Shown: positions 53,447-62,270 of the stretch, piece after piece
Layout of the letters: each line of letters starts with the position of its first letter
Numbering within the stretch: position 1 is the first letter of the stretch
NCBI GenBank assembly: GCA_023418915.1
Contig: JAEZYU010000059.1
Coordinates: 33,412 to 97,411, forward strand
Origin: Bacillota bacterium
GTDB lineage: Bacteria; Bacillota; Clostridia; Acetivibrionales; DTU013
Length of the DNA: 64,000 nucleotides
Reading direction: 5' to 3'
Made by a program: the position numbers and the translations under genes
The notes under the pieces: model-generated
What the model saw: only the letters and a program-made list of their open reading frames with translations
Told to the model about the DNA's origin: nothing
Database searches by the model: none

Positions 53447-53462
53447 ATTCCCATAAACAGCA

Positions 53463-53502
53463 AAGGCGCTGTGGATCACGAATCCGCAGCGCCTTATTTT
53501 TG
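53463..53502 (+). terminator. Attenuator-like terminator in the GSIII leader
   Basis: AAGGCGCTGTGGAT / ATCCGCAGCGCCTT (14 bp, one G-T pair, 5-base loop) then ATTTTTGTTT. It begins about 10 bases after the predicted start and 115 bases before the gene. Further downstream ATGAGC / GCTCAT (near 53520-53566) encloses two short palindromes. Confidence 0.8.
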
Positions 53503-53615
53503 TTTATTAAGAATGCTTTTATGAGCAGTATTACGGTACCGAAGGGCTGCAAATATTTGCGGCTCATATATGGAACCCGGACTGCCGGCACTGAATTACT
53601 GAAGGGGTGATAGAT

Positions 53616-55706
53616 ATGAAGGATGTTCCTAATTTATTTGGCAGCATGGTATTCAATGATGTGGCAATGCAGGCCAGATTGCCAAAGGATACTTACAAAG
53701 CACTGAAAAAGACAATTGCGCAGGGTACGCATCTGGAACTTGATATTGCAAATGTCGTGGCAAATGCCATGAAGGACTGGGCTGTTGAAAAAGGAGCTAC
53801 CCATTTCACACACTGGTTCCAGCCGATGACCGGCATTACAGCAGAAAAACATGACAGCTTTATTGCACCCGACAAAAGCGGCAGGATAATCATGGAGTTC
53901 TCGGGAAAAGAACTGGTACGCGGAGAACCTGATGCTTCAAGCTTTCCCTCCGGAGGACTTCGCGCTACATTTGAGGCCAGAGGATACACTGTTTGGGATA
54001 CCACTTCCTTTGCTTTTATCAAGGACGGTACACTGTATATCCCTACAGCATTCTGCTCATACAGCGGTGAAGCACTGGATAAAAAAACACCGCTGCTGCG
54101 CTCAATGGAAGCCCTCGACAGACAGGCACTCCGTATTCTCCGTCTCTTTGGCAACACAGCGGTCAAGCGTGTCATCACGACAGTCGGCCCCGAGCAGGAA
54201 TATTTCCTGATCGACAAGGAGGTTTACCTGAAGCGGCCTGATTTGGTATACACCGGCAGAACTCTGTTTGGGGCAAGACCCCCAAAGGGACAGGAGATGG
54301 ACGATCACTATTTTGGAAGTCTCAAGCCCCGAGTCTCAGCATTCATGCATGATCTGGAGGAAGAATTGTGGAAGCTGGGTGTGCTTGCCAAGACAAAGCA
54401 TAACGAGGTTGCTCCGGCTCAGCATGAGCTGGCGCCAATCTTCAGTACAACAAATATTGCCACCGATCACAACCAGCTTACAATGGAGCTGATGAAATGT
54501 GTTGCCAACAGGCATGGGCTGAGCTGTCTGCTCCATGAAAAGCCCTTTGCAGGAGTAAACGGCAGCGGCAAGCACATAAACTGGTCTCTATCGACAGACA
54601 GCGGCTCAAACCTGCTGGAACCAGGCGAAACTCCCCATGAAAATGCGCAGTTTTTGCTGTTCCTCACAGCTGTAATCAAAGCAGTTGACGAATATCAGGA
54701 ATTGCTTCGGGTATCAGTTTCCAGTGCCGGAAATGATCACCGGCTCGGCGCCAACGAAGCACCTCCGGCGATCGTATCGATGTTCTTGGGTGATGAACTG
54801 ACTGATATTCTGGAAGCTCTTGAAGCAGGTACTGCTTATCAGGGTAAGCAAAAGAATCAGATGGAGATCGGTGCAACGGTGCTTCCGCATTTCCCGAAAG
54901 ACACAACAGATCGTAACCGCACGTCGCCTTTTGCCTTTACAGGAAACAAATTTGAGTTCCGTATGCTTGGCTCAGCCTTCTCTATAGCCGGACCAAACAT
55001 TGTTCTTAACACTGTCGTGGCAGAGGTCCTGCGCGAATTTGCCGATGCCCTTGAAAACGCCAACGATTTCCGTAGTGAGCTTGCTTCATTGATCAAGGAA
55101 ACGATCCATAAACACAAGCACATCATCTTCAATGGCAACAATTATTCGGATGAATGGGTGAGTGAGGCCAAAAGACGCGGGCTGTCCAACCTCAAAACTA
55201 CAGTCGAGGCATTGCCTGCCTTTATAAAGCAAAAGAGTGTTGATGTGTTTACCCGCCATCATGTTTTCACTGAAAAGGAGTTACATTCGAGGTATGAAAT
55301 ACTGCTGGAGAATTACTGTAAAACGCTGCACATTGAAGCGCTTACAATGGCTGATATGGTTAAGAAGGAAATTATTCCTGCTTGTATAAGCTATCAAAGT
55401 GAGCTCTCGCAGCTCCTTGGCAGTAAAAAGGTGTACGGCGGATACAGCTGTGTTCTGGAAGAGCAGCTTCTTGGCAAAATTTCAAAGCTTTCCACATGTC
55501 TGCTGGAAAAGCTGGATACCCTTGAGAATGTCATACTGGAAACAAAGGCCGGAAACGATGTGCTCACTATGGCAAGGTTTTACCGCGACCATGTATTCAG
55601 GGCAATGTCTGAGCTAAGGCTGATTGTTGATGATCTTGAGACGCATATTGCAAGAAAGCACTGGCCATTGCCCACATACGCAGAGATGCTGTATAGCGTA
55701 AATTAG
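53616..55706 (+). CDS. glnN: Glutamine synthetase, type III
   Basis: A GSIII enzyme (696 residues, family about 700), a second, unrelated-length glutamine synthetase beside the GSI at 43 kb. The N-terminal region (VPNLFGSMVFNDVAMQARLP) is GSIII-specific; catalytic motifs include VGPEQEYFLID, KHNEVAPAQHELAPIF, NGSGKHINWSL and GNDHRLGANEAPPAI. ATG at 53616 has AGGGG 8 bases upstream; the in-frame GTG at 53607 overlaps that site. It has its own promoter and a leader terminator, and runs with amt. In several anaerobes GSIII is induced by nitrogen limitation. Confidence 0.96.
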   Translation: MKDVPNLFGSMVFNDVAMQARLPKDTYKALKKTIAQGTHLELDIANVVANAMKDWAVEKGATHFTHWFQPMTGITAEKHDSFIAPDKSGRIIMEFSGKELVRGEPDASSFPSGGLRATFEARGYTVWDTTSFAFIKDGTLYIPTAFCSYSGEALDKKTPLLRSMEALDRQALRILRLFGNTAVKRVITTVGPEQEYFLIDKEVYLKRPDLVYTGRTLFGARPPKGQEMDDHYFGSLKPRVSAFMHDLEEELWKLGVLAKTKHNEVAPAQHELAPIFSTTNIATDHNQLTMELMKCVANRHGLSCLLHEKPFAGVNGSGKHINWSLSTDSGSNLLEPGETPHENAQFLLFLTAVIKAVDEYQELLRVSVSSAGNDHRLGANEAPPAIVSMFLGDELTDILEALEAGTAYQGKQKNQMEIGATVLPHFPKDTTDRNRTSPFAFTGNKFEFRMLGSAFSIAGPNIVLNTVVAEVLREFADALENANDFRSELASLIKETIHKHKHIIFNGNNYSDEWVSEAKRRGLSNLKTTVEALPAFIKQKSVDVFTRHHVFTEKELHSRYEILLENYCKTLHIEALTMADMVKKEIIPACISYQSELSQLLGSKKVYGGYSCVLEEQLLGKISKLSTCLLEKLDTLENVILETKAGNDVLTMARFYRDHVFRAMSELRLIVDDLETHIARKHWPLPTYAEMLYSVN

Positions 55707-55720
55707 TTAATGACATACAC

Positions 55721-55778
55721 AAAGGCGTGTGGTTTGTCAGTCCGAATCGTTCGGATTGGCAGAAACACGCTTTTATTT
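55721..55778 (+). terminator. Hairpin between glnN and amt (AAAGGCG type)
   Basis: AAAGGCGTGT pairs with ACACGC-TTTT, enclosing the stem CAGTCCGAA / TTCGGATTG; TTTTATTTTA follows. Placed 15 bases after glnN and 20 before amt, it likely reduces or regulates read-through into amt. Confidence 0.7.
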
Positions 55779-55799
55779 TATATTAAGGGAGGGAAATGT

Positions 55800-57482
55800 A
55801 TGTACTCATCAGTTGATACTATTTGGGTCTTACTTGGTGCAGTTCTCGTATTTTTCATGCAGGCGGGGTTCGCCATGGTCGAAACAGGTTTTACACGGGC
55901 TAAAAATGCAGGGAACATCATAATGAAGAATTTGATGGACTTTGCAGTAGGCACTCTGGTCTTTTGGTTTATAGGTTTCGGTTTAATGTTTGCCGGAGAT
56001 GGACCATTTATCGGAGGACTGGATTTCCTTATTAGCGGTGATTATGGCAGCAGCATACCCTCAGGCGCATTCATAATTTTTCAGACTGTGTTTTGCGCCA
56101 CAGCTGCAACCATAGTCTCCGGAGCCATGGCAGAGAGAACAAAATTCTCGTCGTACTTGATTTACAGCTTGATTATAAGTGCAGTGGTTTATCCTGTTTC
56201 AGGTCACTGGATATGGGGCGGAGGCTGGCTAAGCCAGCTTGGATTCCATGATTTTGCGGGTTCGACCGCAGTTCATATGGTAGGCGGTATAGCTGCATTG
56301 GTAGGTGCCAAAATACTTGGTCCGCGTATAGGAAAATATGGTGAAAACGGTGAGGTTCGCGCCATTCCCGGACACAGCCTGACACTTGGCGCATTGGGTG
56401 TGTTTATTTTGTGGTTTTGCTGGTTTGGATTCAACGGCGGTTCAACCGTATCCATGACAGGTGATGATGCGATCGTATCGGCATCGAGTATATTCGTCAC
56501 TACCAACATTGCTGCCGCTTCCGCTGCAACAGCAGTTATGATCATTACATGGATCCGCTATAAAAAGCCTGATGTTTCAATGACACTCAACGGCGCTCTT
56601 GGCGGTCTGGTAGCTATCACAGCAGGTTGTGACATCGTTTCGCCAATCGGTGCGTTTTTCATTGGTTTGATTGCTGCTTTTGTAATAGTATTTGGAATTG
56701 AGTTTATAGAAAAAGTTCTGAAGATCGACGATCCGGTAGGAGCTGTCGGTGTTCACGGTTTATGCGGAGCAGCGGGCACCATACTGACCGGAGTGTTTGC
56801 ATTGGATGGCGGATTGCTTTATGGCGGCGGCTTCTCGTTATTTGGTGTTCAGACAATTGGCGTATTAGCTGTTGCGGCATGGGTAGGCATAACTATGACA
56901 ATAATATTCAATGTTATAAAAAAGCTCGTGGGGTTGAGAGTTTCCCGTTCAGAAGAGCTTGCCGGGCTGGACATAAAAGAGCATGGACTGGCAAGCTGCT
57001 ATGCAGACTTTATGCTGATGCCCATAGGTACAGACTTCAGACCTCAGTCTGATATAACTATTCAGTCTTCACCGGTGGTACCGGTTGATCAGGCCATACC
57101 GGTAGTTGAAACTTCAGTGCCGAATGCCAAGATGACAAAGGTAGTTATTGTCACAAAGCAAAGTAAGTTTGAAACACTAAAGGCAGCACTTGATCAGATC
57201 GGTATTACCGGCATGACAGTCACACAGGTTTTAGGATGCGGGATGCAAAAGGGCGGAAATGAATATTACCGTGGTGTGCCTGTAGAAACCACGCTGCTTC
57301 CTAAGGTAAAAATTGAAATTGTCATCTGCAAGATACCTCCTGAGCTTTTGGTAGACACGGTCAAGAAGGCTCTGTACACCGGAAATGTAGGTGATGGTAA
57401 AATATTTATCTATAACGTTGAGAACGTGATCAAGGTCCGCACCGGCGAAGAAGGATACGACGCACTGCAGGATGAGGTGTAA
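55800..57482 (+). CDS. amt-glnK: Ammonium transporter fused to a PII (GlnK) signalling domain
   Basis: Residues about 1-410 are an Amt/Rh channel with eleven membrane helices (FFMQAGFAMVETGFTRAKN, AGSTAVHMVGGIAALVGA, VHGLCGAAGTILTGVFA). After a 35-residue Pro/Val-rich linker, residues about 446-560 are a PII protein: MTKVVIVTKQSKFETLKAAL, T-loop GGNEYYRGVPVETTLLPKVK, and B-loop NVGDGKIFIY. PII normally binds ATP/ADP/2-oxoglutarate and plugs Amt; here the two are one chain. ATG at 55800 has AAGGGAGGG upstream. Its last codons belong to the first unit of a tandem repeat. Confidence 0.95.
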   Translation: MYSSVDTIWVLLGAVLVFFMQAGFAMVETGFTRAKNAGNIIMKNLMDFAVGTLVFWFIGFGLMFAGDGPFIGGLDFLISGDYGSSIPSGAFIIFQTVFCATAATIVSGAMAERTKFSSYLIYSLIISAVVYPVSGHWIWGGGWLSQLGFHDFAGSTAVHMVGGIAALVGAKILGPRIGKYGENGEVRAIPGHSLTLGALGVFILWFCWFGFNGGSTVSMTGDDAIVSASSIFVTTNIAAASAATAVMIITWIRYKKPDVSMTLNGALGGLVAITAGCDIVSPIGAFFIGLIAAFVIVFGIEFIEKVLKIDDPVGAVGVHGLCGAAGTILTGVFALDGGLLYGGGFSLFGVQTIGVLAVAAWVGITMTIIFNVIKKLVGLRVSRSEELAGLDIKEHGLASCYADFMLMPIGTDFRPQSDITIQSSPVVPVDQAIPVVETSVPNAKMTKVVIVTKQSKFETLKAALDQIGITGMTVTQVLGCGMQKGGNEYYRGVPVETTLLPKVKIEIVICKIPPELLVDTVKKALYTGNVGDGKIFIYNVENVIKVRTGEEGYDALQDEV

Positions 57483-57597
57483 GGCTCACTGCAGGACGAA
57501 GTGTAAGGCTCACTGCAGGACGAGGTGTAAGGCTCACTGCAGGATGAGGTGTAAGGCTCACTGCAGATTGAGGTGTAAGGCTCACTGCTGATGGCAG
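57459..57597. repeat. Tandem 24-bp duplication of the amt 3' end, stop codon included
   Basis: Unit 1 (57459-57482) encodes the final residues DALQDEV and the TAA stop. Units at 57483, 57507, 57531 and 57555 repeat GGCTCACTGCAGGA(C/T)GA(A/G)GTGTAA, each with the stop in the same frame; a sixth is partial (57579-57597). Confidence 0.92.
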
Positions 57598-57621
57598 AGT
57601 CCTTCAAAAGGAATTGATAAG

Positions 57622-57657
57622 AACCGCAAAGGCTTTTCATTAGCCTCTGCGGTTTTT
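57622..57657 (+). terminator. Terminator of the glnN-amt unit
   Basis: AACCGC-AA-AGGCT / AGCCT-CT-GCGGTT with a short loop and a run of six T. Confidence 0.88.
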
Positions 57658-57840
57658 TGCAGTCTCGGATATTCCGCTTTCTTTTGCGGCACTCCTTATA
57701 GTCATTCAACAACTTTTCGGACTAAAAATACTTCAATATACATTTTTTCATTAAATTACATGCAATAAATAACGATGTTCACAAGAAAATATAATTGTAT
57801 TTATGTTAAGAAAATTTTATCTGCACAGAAGGGAGATATC

Positions 57841-58932
57841 ATGAAAATCCGAAGAATATTTGCAGCCATTCTCACTATTATAATTGCACTTTCAATAATA
57901 ACAACTGCAAGCGCTCAGGCTTTTACCGATGTGCCGGAGGCTCACCCGTATAAAGCTGCTATCGATTTTTGCCAGGCAAAGGGTATAGTTCTCGGGATCA
58001 GCCACACTACCTTCGATCCCGATGCAAAGCTTACACGCGGACAGCTCGCTACTATCTGGTGTCGTGCTTTGGACTATATAGATGAAAATCACAGCTTTGC
58101 TGACATAACAAGTCTGAAAAACTACTATGATACTCCAAGTATAGTCTTACACAGCATCGGAGCTTTTACGGGTATCAGCGACACCAAATTTGAACCCGCC
58201 GGCTATATCACCAGAGAACAGCTTGCAGTACTCACAATGCGCACATATAACCTTGGTTTCGAAGATCAGGAAGCATATAAGCAATATGCTGATCATGCTT
58301 CAATTTCCAAATGGGCACGTGATGGTGTATCCTCTTGTATAAATGCCGGTGTTTTTGATGGCTTATATGACCAGGAGAATTTTTTGCCGGGTGAACCTGT
58401 GACACGTGCAGAGATTTGTCAGCTTGTTTATCACATACAAGTACCTGAATATACTATAACTATTGACGACACTGAAGGCGGAACGATCACAGCAGACAGG
58501 ACGAAAGCACGTCCAGGTACACTTATCACGCTTACTGTAACACCAGACACCGGAAAGCAGCTGAAAACCGGTACTTTAAAATACGATGACACTGAAATCA
58601 CTGACAAAAAATTCATTATGCCTGCAAAAAATATAACTATCACTGCAGAATTTGAGGATGTTCCTGTACTAGAGTCTATCGCAGTGACAACTCCACCCGC
58701 TAATACAACCTATACTGCAGGTGAAGCACTGGATCTAAGCGGTATGGTAATAACCGCCACATACAGTGATGGCTCCACCGCTGCAGTAACAGGATACACA
58801 ACTGCACCTGCCGAAGGCAGTACTTTAGACACAGAAGGAACAGTACCAGTAACAGTGACATATGCCGAAGGCGAAATTGAGAAGACCGCAGCTTTTAACG
58901 TACAGGTGAATGCACCAGAAAACGGCGACTGA
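57841..58932 (+). CDS. Secreted S-layer-homology protein with Ig-like domains
   Basis: A 363-residue exported protein. Signal peptide about 1-25 (KIRRIFAAILTIIIALSII, cut after ASAQA). Three SLH repeats (about 26-195; AFTDVPEAHPYKAAIDFC, ITREQLAVLTMRTYN, VTRAEICQLVYHI) anchor it to cell-wall secondary polymers. Then an InlB-B-like repeat (about 200-275; DTEGGTITADRTKARPG) and a bacterial Ig-like/Big domain (about 280-355). No catalytic part is seen, so it may be a surface or scaffold protein. ATG at 57841 has GAAGGGAGA 5 bases upstream; the frame extends 22 codons upstream without support. Confidence 0.88.
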   Translation: MKIRRIFAAILTIIIALSIITTASAQAFTDVPEAHPYKAAIDFCQAKGIVLGISHTTFDPDAKLTRGQLATIWCRALDYIDENHSFADITSLKNYYDTPSIVLHSIGAFTGISDTKFEPAGYITREQLAVLTMRTYNLGFEDQEAYKQYADHASISKWARDGVSSCINAGVFDGLYDQENFLPGEPVTRAEICQLVYHIQVPEYTITIDDTEGGTITADRTKARPGTLITLTVTPDTGKQLKTGTLKYDDTEITDKKFIMPAKNITITAEFEDVPVLESIAVTTPPANTTYTAGEALDLSGMVITATYSDGSTAAVTGYTTAPAEGSTLDTEGTVPVTVTYAEGEIEKTAAFNVQVNAPENGD

Positions 58933-58982
58933 TGTCTGTAATTAACTTTTGCTACAAAATGCAACCCTCAAAGATAAAGTAT

Positions 58983-59013
58983 AACGGGGAACGCTATTCG
59001 TTCCCCGTTTTTT
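58983..59013 (+). terminator. Terminator of the SLH protein gene
   Basis: AACGGGGAACG / CGTTCCCCGTT, 11-bp perfect stem with 5-base loop, then TTTT. Confidence 0.9.
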
Positions 59014-59069
59014 AGCCGCAAATCGATTCCTGCACTTATATTCAGATCAGTGTAATCAAGGCAGATTCG

Positions 59070-59133
59070 TCATCAGATGATCACTAAAACCCAAGCAGTA
59101 TCCTCATCAGATGATCACTAAATCCAAGCAGTA
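59070..59133. repeat. Short direct repeat downstream of the GH9 gene
   Basis: TCATCAGATGATCACTAAA-CCAAGCAGTA occurs at 59070-59100 and 59104-59133. Each copy includes CATCAGATGATC, which can fold. Confidence 0.75.
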
Positions 59134-59159
59134 ATCTCATCCAAAAGTCTTTATTTTGT

Positions 59160-61661
59160 TTATTCACCCTTTATGATTTGCTGCACTGCTAATGCCAAAA
59201 ACAGAAAATACGAAGAACCGCCTCCCAGTACATATTCCACCTGCTGCCACAAATAAGGGAACACCAGCAATTCCGGGAAGTCAGGGCGAATCAGCGCAGT
59301 GCCCGAAATCACCCCGCCGGGGATATACGACCAGTCGGCTCGATTGAGTCCATATCCTACAGTTGCTGATTTGACGCCGACACCCGATGCAAAAGACATG
59401 GTATTGGAACCCGGATGGCATCCCAAAATAAAATTCAATGCGCTGAAAATCATTTCGGGATCGAAAATATCGGGATAGGCCTTATGCAGGAAATAGTACT
59501 CGAATCCCAGCCTCTGGATGATCCATCCTGCTCCCCATATATGCGGGCGGTATGGTATCCCGTAAGGCGTTTCGGAGCTCTGCATCACAAACTGTTCCTT
59601 CAAAGCAGGCAAAGCATAGCGGACAGCTTTTGTGAAGCCGGCGTCATTTATTGCCTTTTCGGCTCGCCCAATGATCCATCCCACCTTATCTATAGAATTG
59701 ACTATAAATTCAGTTTCCGTCAGCAGAAAGTCTTTATATCCCTGCTCACCGGTAGTTATCAGCAATTCTGCAGCAGCATGTACTTTTGCTGCTCTTGCGT
59801 CGCCGAACCCGTCTGTAATTTCAAAAATCTCACGTGCAGCCTGCAATGCCTGAATACTCAGCGTATCATTAAAACCTTTCAATGCACGTGATGCGGCAGC
59901 CAGATGAGCGGCGGTTTTCAGCTCGCGCAGCGGGTTGTTTTCGGTAAACACCCAGCGGTCATCATCATTTCCTTTAATGCCGTCTGTCATAACTGCACTG
60001 TCGCCTAGGTGTACATATTGCCGCAAGTCGCCTTCAATAATACCGCGATAAAGCCGTCCCAATGTGTGATATCCGGCCATTACTGATAAGACACCGTGCT
60101 CTATCTGCTGCAGGATGTCGTTTTTGCCATCAGGCTGGTGGATCTCAGTGATTCGTGCGGCCTGGTCGATGGTCGTCACATCGTAGTTGACATTAAAGGC
60201 TTCATACGCCAAGGTCAGAATATAAAATTCACCGGACTGTGACTCTACACGGAGGTCAAAATCGCCGGCATCATGCCAGCCGCCAATATTCAACCCGGGG
60301 ACCACATCTCCCGGATTATATTTGGTCAGCGTGGATGACCCCTGCTTATATCCATCAAAGTGAGTATGATTTACCGGGGCCATCCGAGCGTCGTCATCAT
60401 GACAAAGGCCATGCCATACTCGGTATTTTTCATTTACTCGCATATGACACATCTGTATGGGAAGGAAATACTCCAGCACAGGCTGCCATACGCCCCGGTC
60501 ATAGACGTCGCCGGCGATACGGAAAATTGACGACTCAGATGAACCGTACTGAATTTTATATAGACCTTCTTCTCTTATAACTGTGAAATCGAATTTTATG
60601 TAGTTATAGCGGAGGAATAGTCCCCATTCCTGCCCTGATGCCGAAAAAACCGGCTCTCCCCCGGTCTCTGTTATTTTAATAAGTACCGGCTTTGCGCATT
60701 TGCTATCCCTCTTGTCAAGTTCAATGATTGCTATTTTTGTTTGATTGGGATGGTAACCTACCTGCGATGTTTGAATTACCGGAGCATATACCCAGTTTTC
60801 CACGACATTGGGCGTGATGACCCATTCAATAGCATTTTTGGTCGCCCCGGCAGGTACTTCACTGCTGATCACGAACCATCCGTTGTTGTGGTTTATACGT
60901 CCGTCATACAGCTTGAGCTCCGCTCCCCTGCTCTCAATGGCAAAGCGGTTGTACGGGTCTTCGGGTCTTACTATAAAGCGCTTGCCAACGGCATAGGGTT
61001 CACCAATTATATCGTCAGCGATAATCGGACTGTATTGCTTATTATCACCTGACAGATGATGTATATCAGCATTTGCATCGGGTTGACTAAAATCTCCGAC
61101 ATGCTGGTAATTAGACGGCATCGACAGGACAGGACCGTTGGGCTGCTCAGGAAAAATTCCCTGTCTGTCATCCATTATCCACGGCTTTCCAAACAGTGCC
61201 CCGGGAAACAGCTCCAGATTAAAGCATATTTTTCCGACAAACCTGTCCGGTACAGGCGTGTCCAAATCAACAGTAACTTTGACCGACGCACCTTCACCCT
61301 TGACAATAACCTTGTAATCGAACTGAAAATCCGGATAGATCATCGGATTAAAACTGTTTAAATGCCTCGATGAGTCCGGAAAGCTCAGAGCAGTTGTGAT
61401 AGTATTTTTCACATCATCCAATTCACGCTTATCCATCTTCGGCACCGGCTGCCATTGTCCCGGCGTCTGTTCAAAACGCAAATCACCGTTTGTAGCGACA
61501 CGATTACCGTGCATGATGATACTCACACCGGATTGATGCCCTTCAGGATAAATATCGCTAAAGGCCATCACATCCACACCTATGTTTTGAAAATAGCCGG
61601 ATGAAGCATTAAGCTTGAATCCTTGCTCCTTACAGGTGCTGCAATCTACTGTTTTATTCAT
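59160..61661 (-). CDS. Glycoside hydrolase family 9 enzyme without signal peptide
   Basis: An 833-residue GH9 protein. Residues 1-285 form an N-terminal region I do not recognise; about 290-385 is a CelD_N-like Ig domain (VIQTSQVGYHPNQTKIAI); about 390-830 is the GH9 barrel. The catalytic base motif GGWHDAGDFD is at 460-469, and the C-terminal part has LGCHPGSNTMSFASGVG and WQQVEYVLGGGSSYFLF with a candidate acid Glu. No signal peptide or dockerin is present, so it should act inside the cell on short imported substrates. Cytoplasmic GH9 members include exo-beta-glucosaminidases and cellodextrin-acting enzymes; which applies is unclear. AGGAGA is 6 bases before the ATG. Confidence 0.85.
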   Translation of the reverse strand: MNKTVDCSTCKEQGFKLNASSGYFQNIGVDVMAFSDIYPEGHQSGVSIIMHGNRVATNGDLRFEQTPGQWQPVPKMDKRELDDVKNTITTALSFPDSSRHLNSFNPMIYPDFQFDYKVIVKGEGASVKVTVDLDTPVPDRFVGKICFNLELFPGALFGKPWIMDDRQGIFPEQPNGPVLSMPSNYQHVGDFSQPDANADIHHLSGDNKQYSPIIADDIIGEPYAVGKRFIVRPEDPYNRFAIESRGAELKLYDGRINHNNGWFVISSEVPAGATKNAIEWVITPNVVENWVYAPVIQTSQVGYHPNQTKIAIIELDKRDSKCAKPVLIKITETGGEPVFSASGQEWGLFLRYNYIKFDFTVIREEGLYKIQYGSSESSIFRIAGDVYDRGVWQPVLEYFLPIQMCHMRVNEKYRVWHGLCHDDDARMAPVNHTHFDGYKQGSSTLTKYNPGDVVPGLNIGGWHDAGDFDLRVESQSGEFYILTLAYEAFNVNYDVTTIDQAARITEIHQPDGKNDILQQIEHGVLSVMAGYHTLGRLYRGIIEGDLRQYVHLGDSAVMTDGIKGNDDDRWVFTENNPLRELKTAAHLAAASRALKGFNDTLSIQALQAAREIFEITDGFGDARAAKVHAAAELLITTGEQGYKDFLLTETEFIVNSIDKVGWIIGRAEKAINDAGFTKAVRYALPALKEQFVMQSSETPYGIPYRPHIWGAGWIIQRLGFEYYFLHKAYPDIFDPEMIFSALNFILGCHPGSNTMSFASGVGVKSATVGYGLNRADWSYIPGGVISGTALIRPDFPELLVFPYLWQQVEYVLGGGSSYFLFLALAVQQIIKGE

Positions 61662-61679
61662 AACTAGTCTCCTGTTAAT

Positions 61680-61975
61680 GTATCGTTCAAAGTAAAAATC
61701 ATCGACTGTAAAATTTTCTTACAAAAGTCACAAAATATCTAAAGGGTATTTTATGATAATGCAGCGTTACAACGAGGCTGGTCGCAAGCAAGGCTTGCTG
61801 CCCGCCTTTGCATCCCGGTCGGGAGATACACTCACATCGTATTCTTTCGATTGTTCGAAAGAATACACCTGAAAGGCAAATCGGTATCCACCACCAGGCG
61901 TTTTCAACTGAAATGCTGAAAATACGTTGAGAGATGGGGGATATTCTACACCTCGTATAACACATCGTTATCTTC
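61680..61975. repeat. Dispersed structured repeat, copy E (long, diverged)
   Basis: Begins TATCGTTCAAAG, continues with ACAACGAGGCTGGTCGCAAG and one copy of the GGCTGGTCGC-type block, GGGAGATA, an imperfect TTCTTTCGATTGTTCGAAAG palindrome, the core CCACCACCAGGCGTTTTCAA and a CCTCGTATAAC end. Diverged from copy D by many scattered changes. Confidence 0.82.
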
Positions 61976-62094
61976 TTACTATACTATATGATCAGTATAG
62001 AATTCAACAATAGTGACAAGCAGACGAGCTAGAATTAACTCGTCATATGGAAGCCGTTATACTGAAATTTTCAGTGACCTCCGTCAACAGAAAT

Positions 62095-62270
62095 AACACA
62101 GACGGTGCCGCAACTTGTAATAACGCAGACGGTGCCACAACTTGTAATAACACAGACGGTGCCGCAACTTGTAATAACACAGACGGTGCCGCAACTTGTA
62201 ATAACACAGACGGTGCCGCAACTTGCAATAGCGCAGACGGTGCCGCAACTTGCAATAGCGCAGACGGTGC
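62095..62270. repeat. 27-bp tandem repeat array
   Basis: Six units of AAC(A/G)CAGACGGTGCCGCAAC-TTGTAAT from 62095 (27 bp each), then a partial seventh. Because 27 is divisible by 3, several frames stay open; the plus-strand frame from ATG 62047 would encode nine-residue repeats (TDGAATCNN) but has no ribosome site. Confidence 0.9.

Noticed and set aside
53447..53615. A canonical two-hairpin ANTAR target upstream of glnN
   Set aside because: I looked for paired short stems with six-base loops (A first, G fourth) before the terminator; the promoter leaves only about 10 bases there and none was found.
57410..57712. Antisense frame encoding repeated SEPYTSSC units
   Set aside because: It is the complement of the 24-bp amt array; no ribosome site or known domain.
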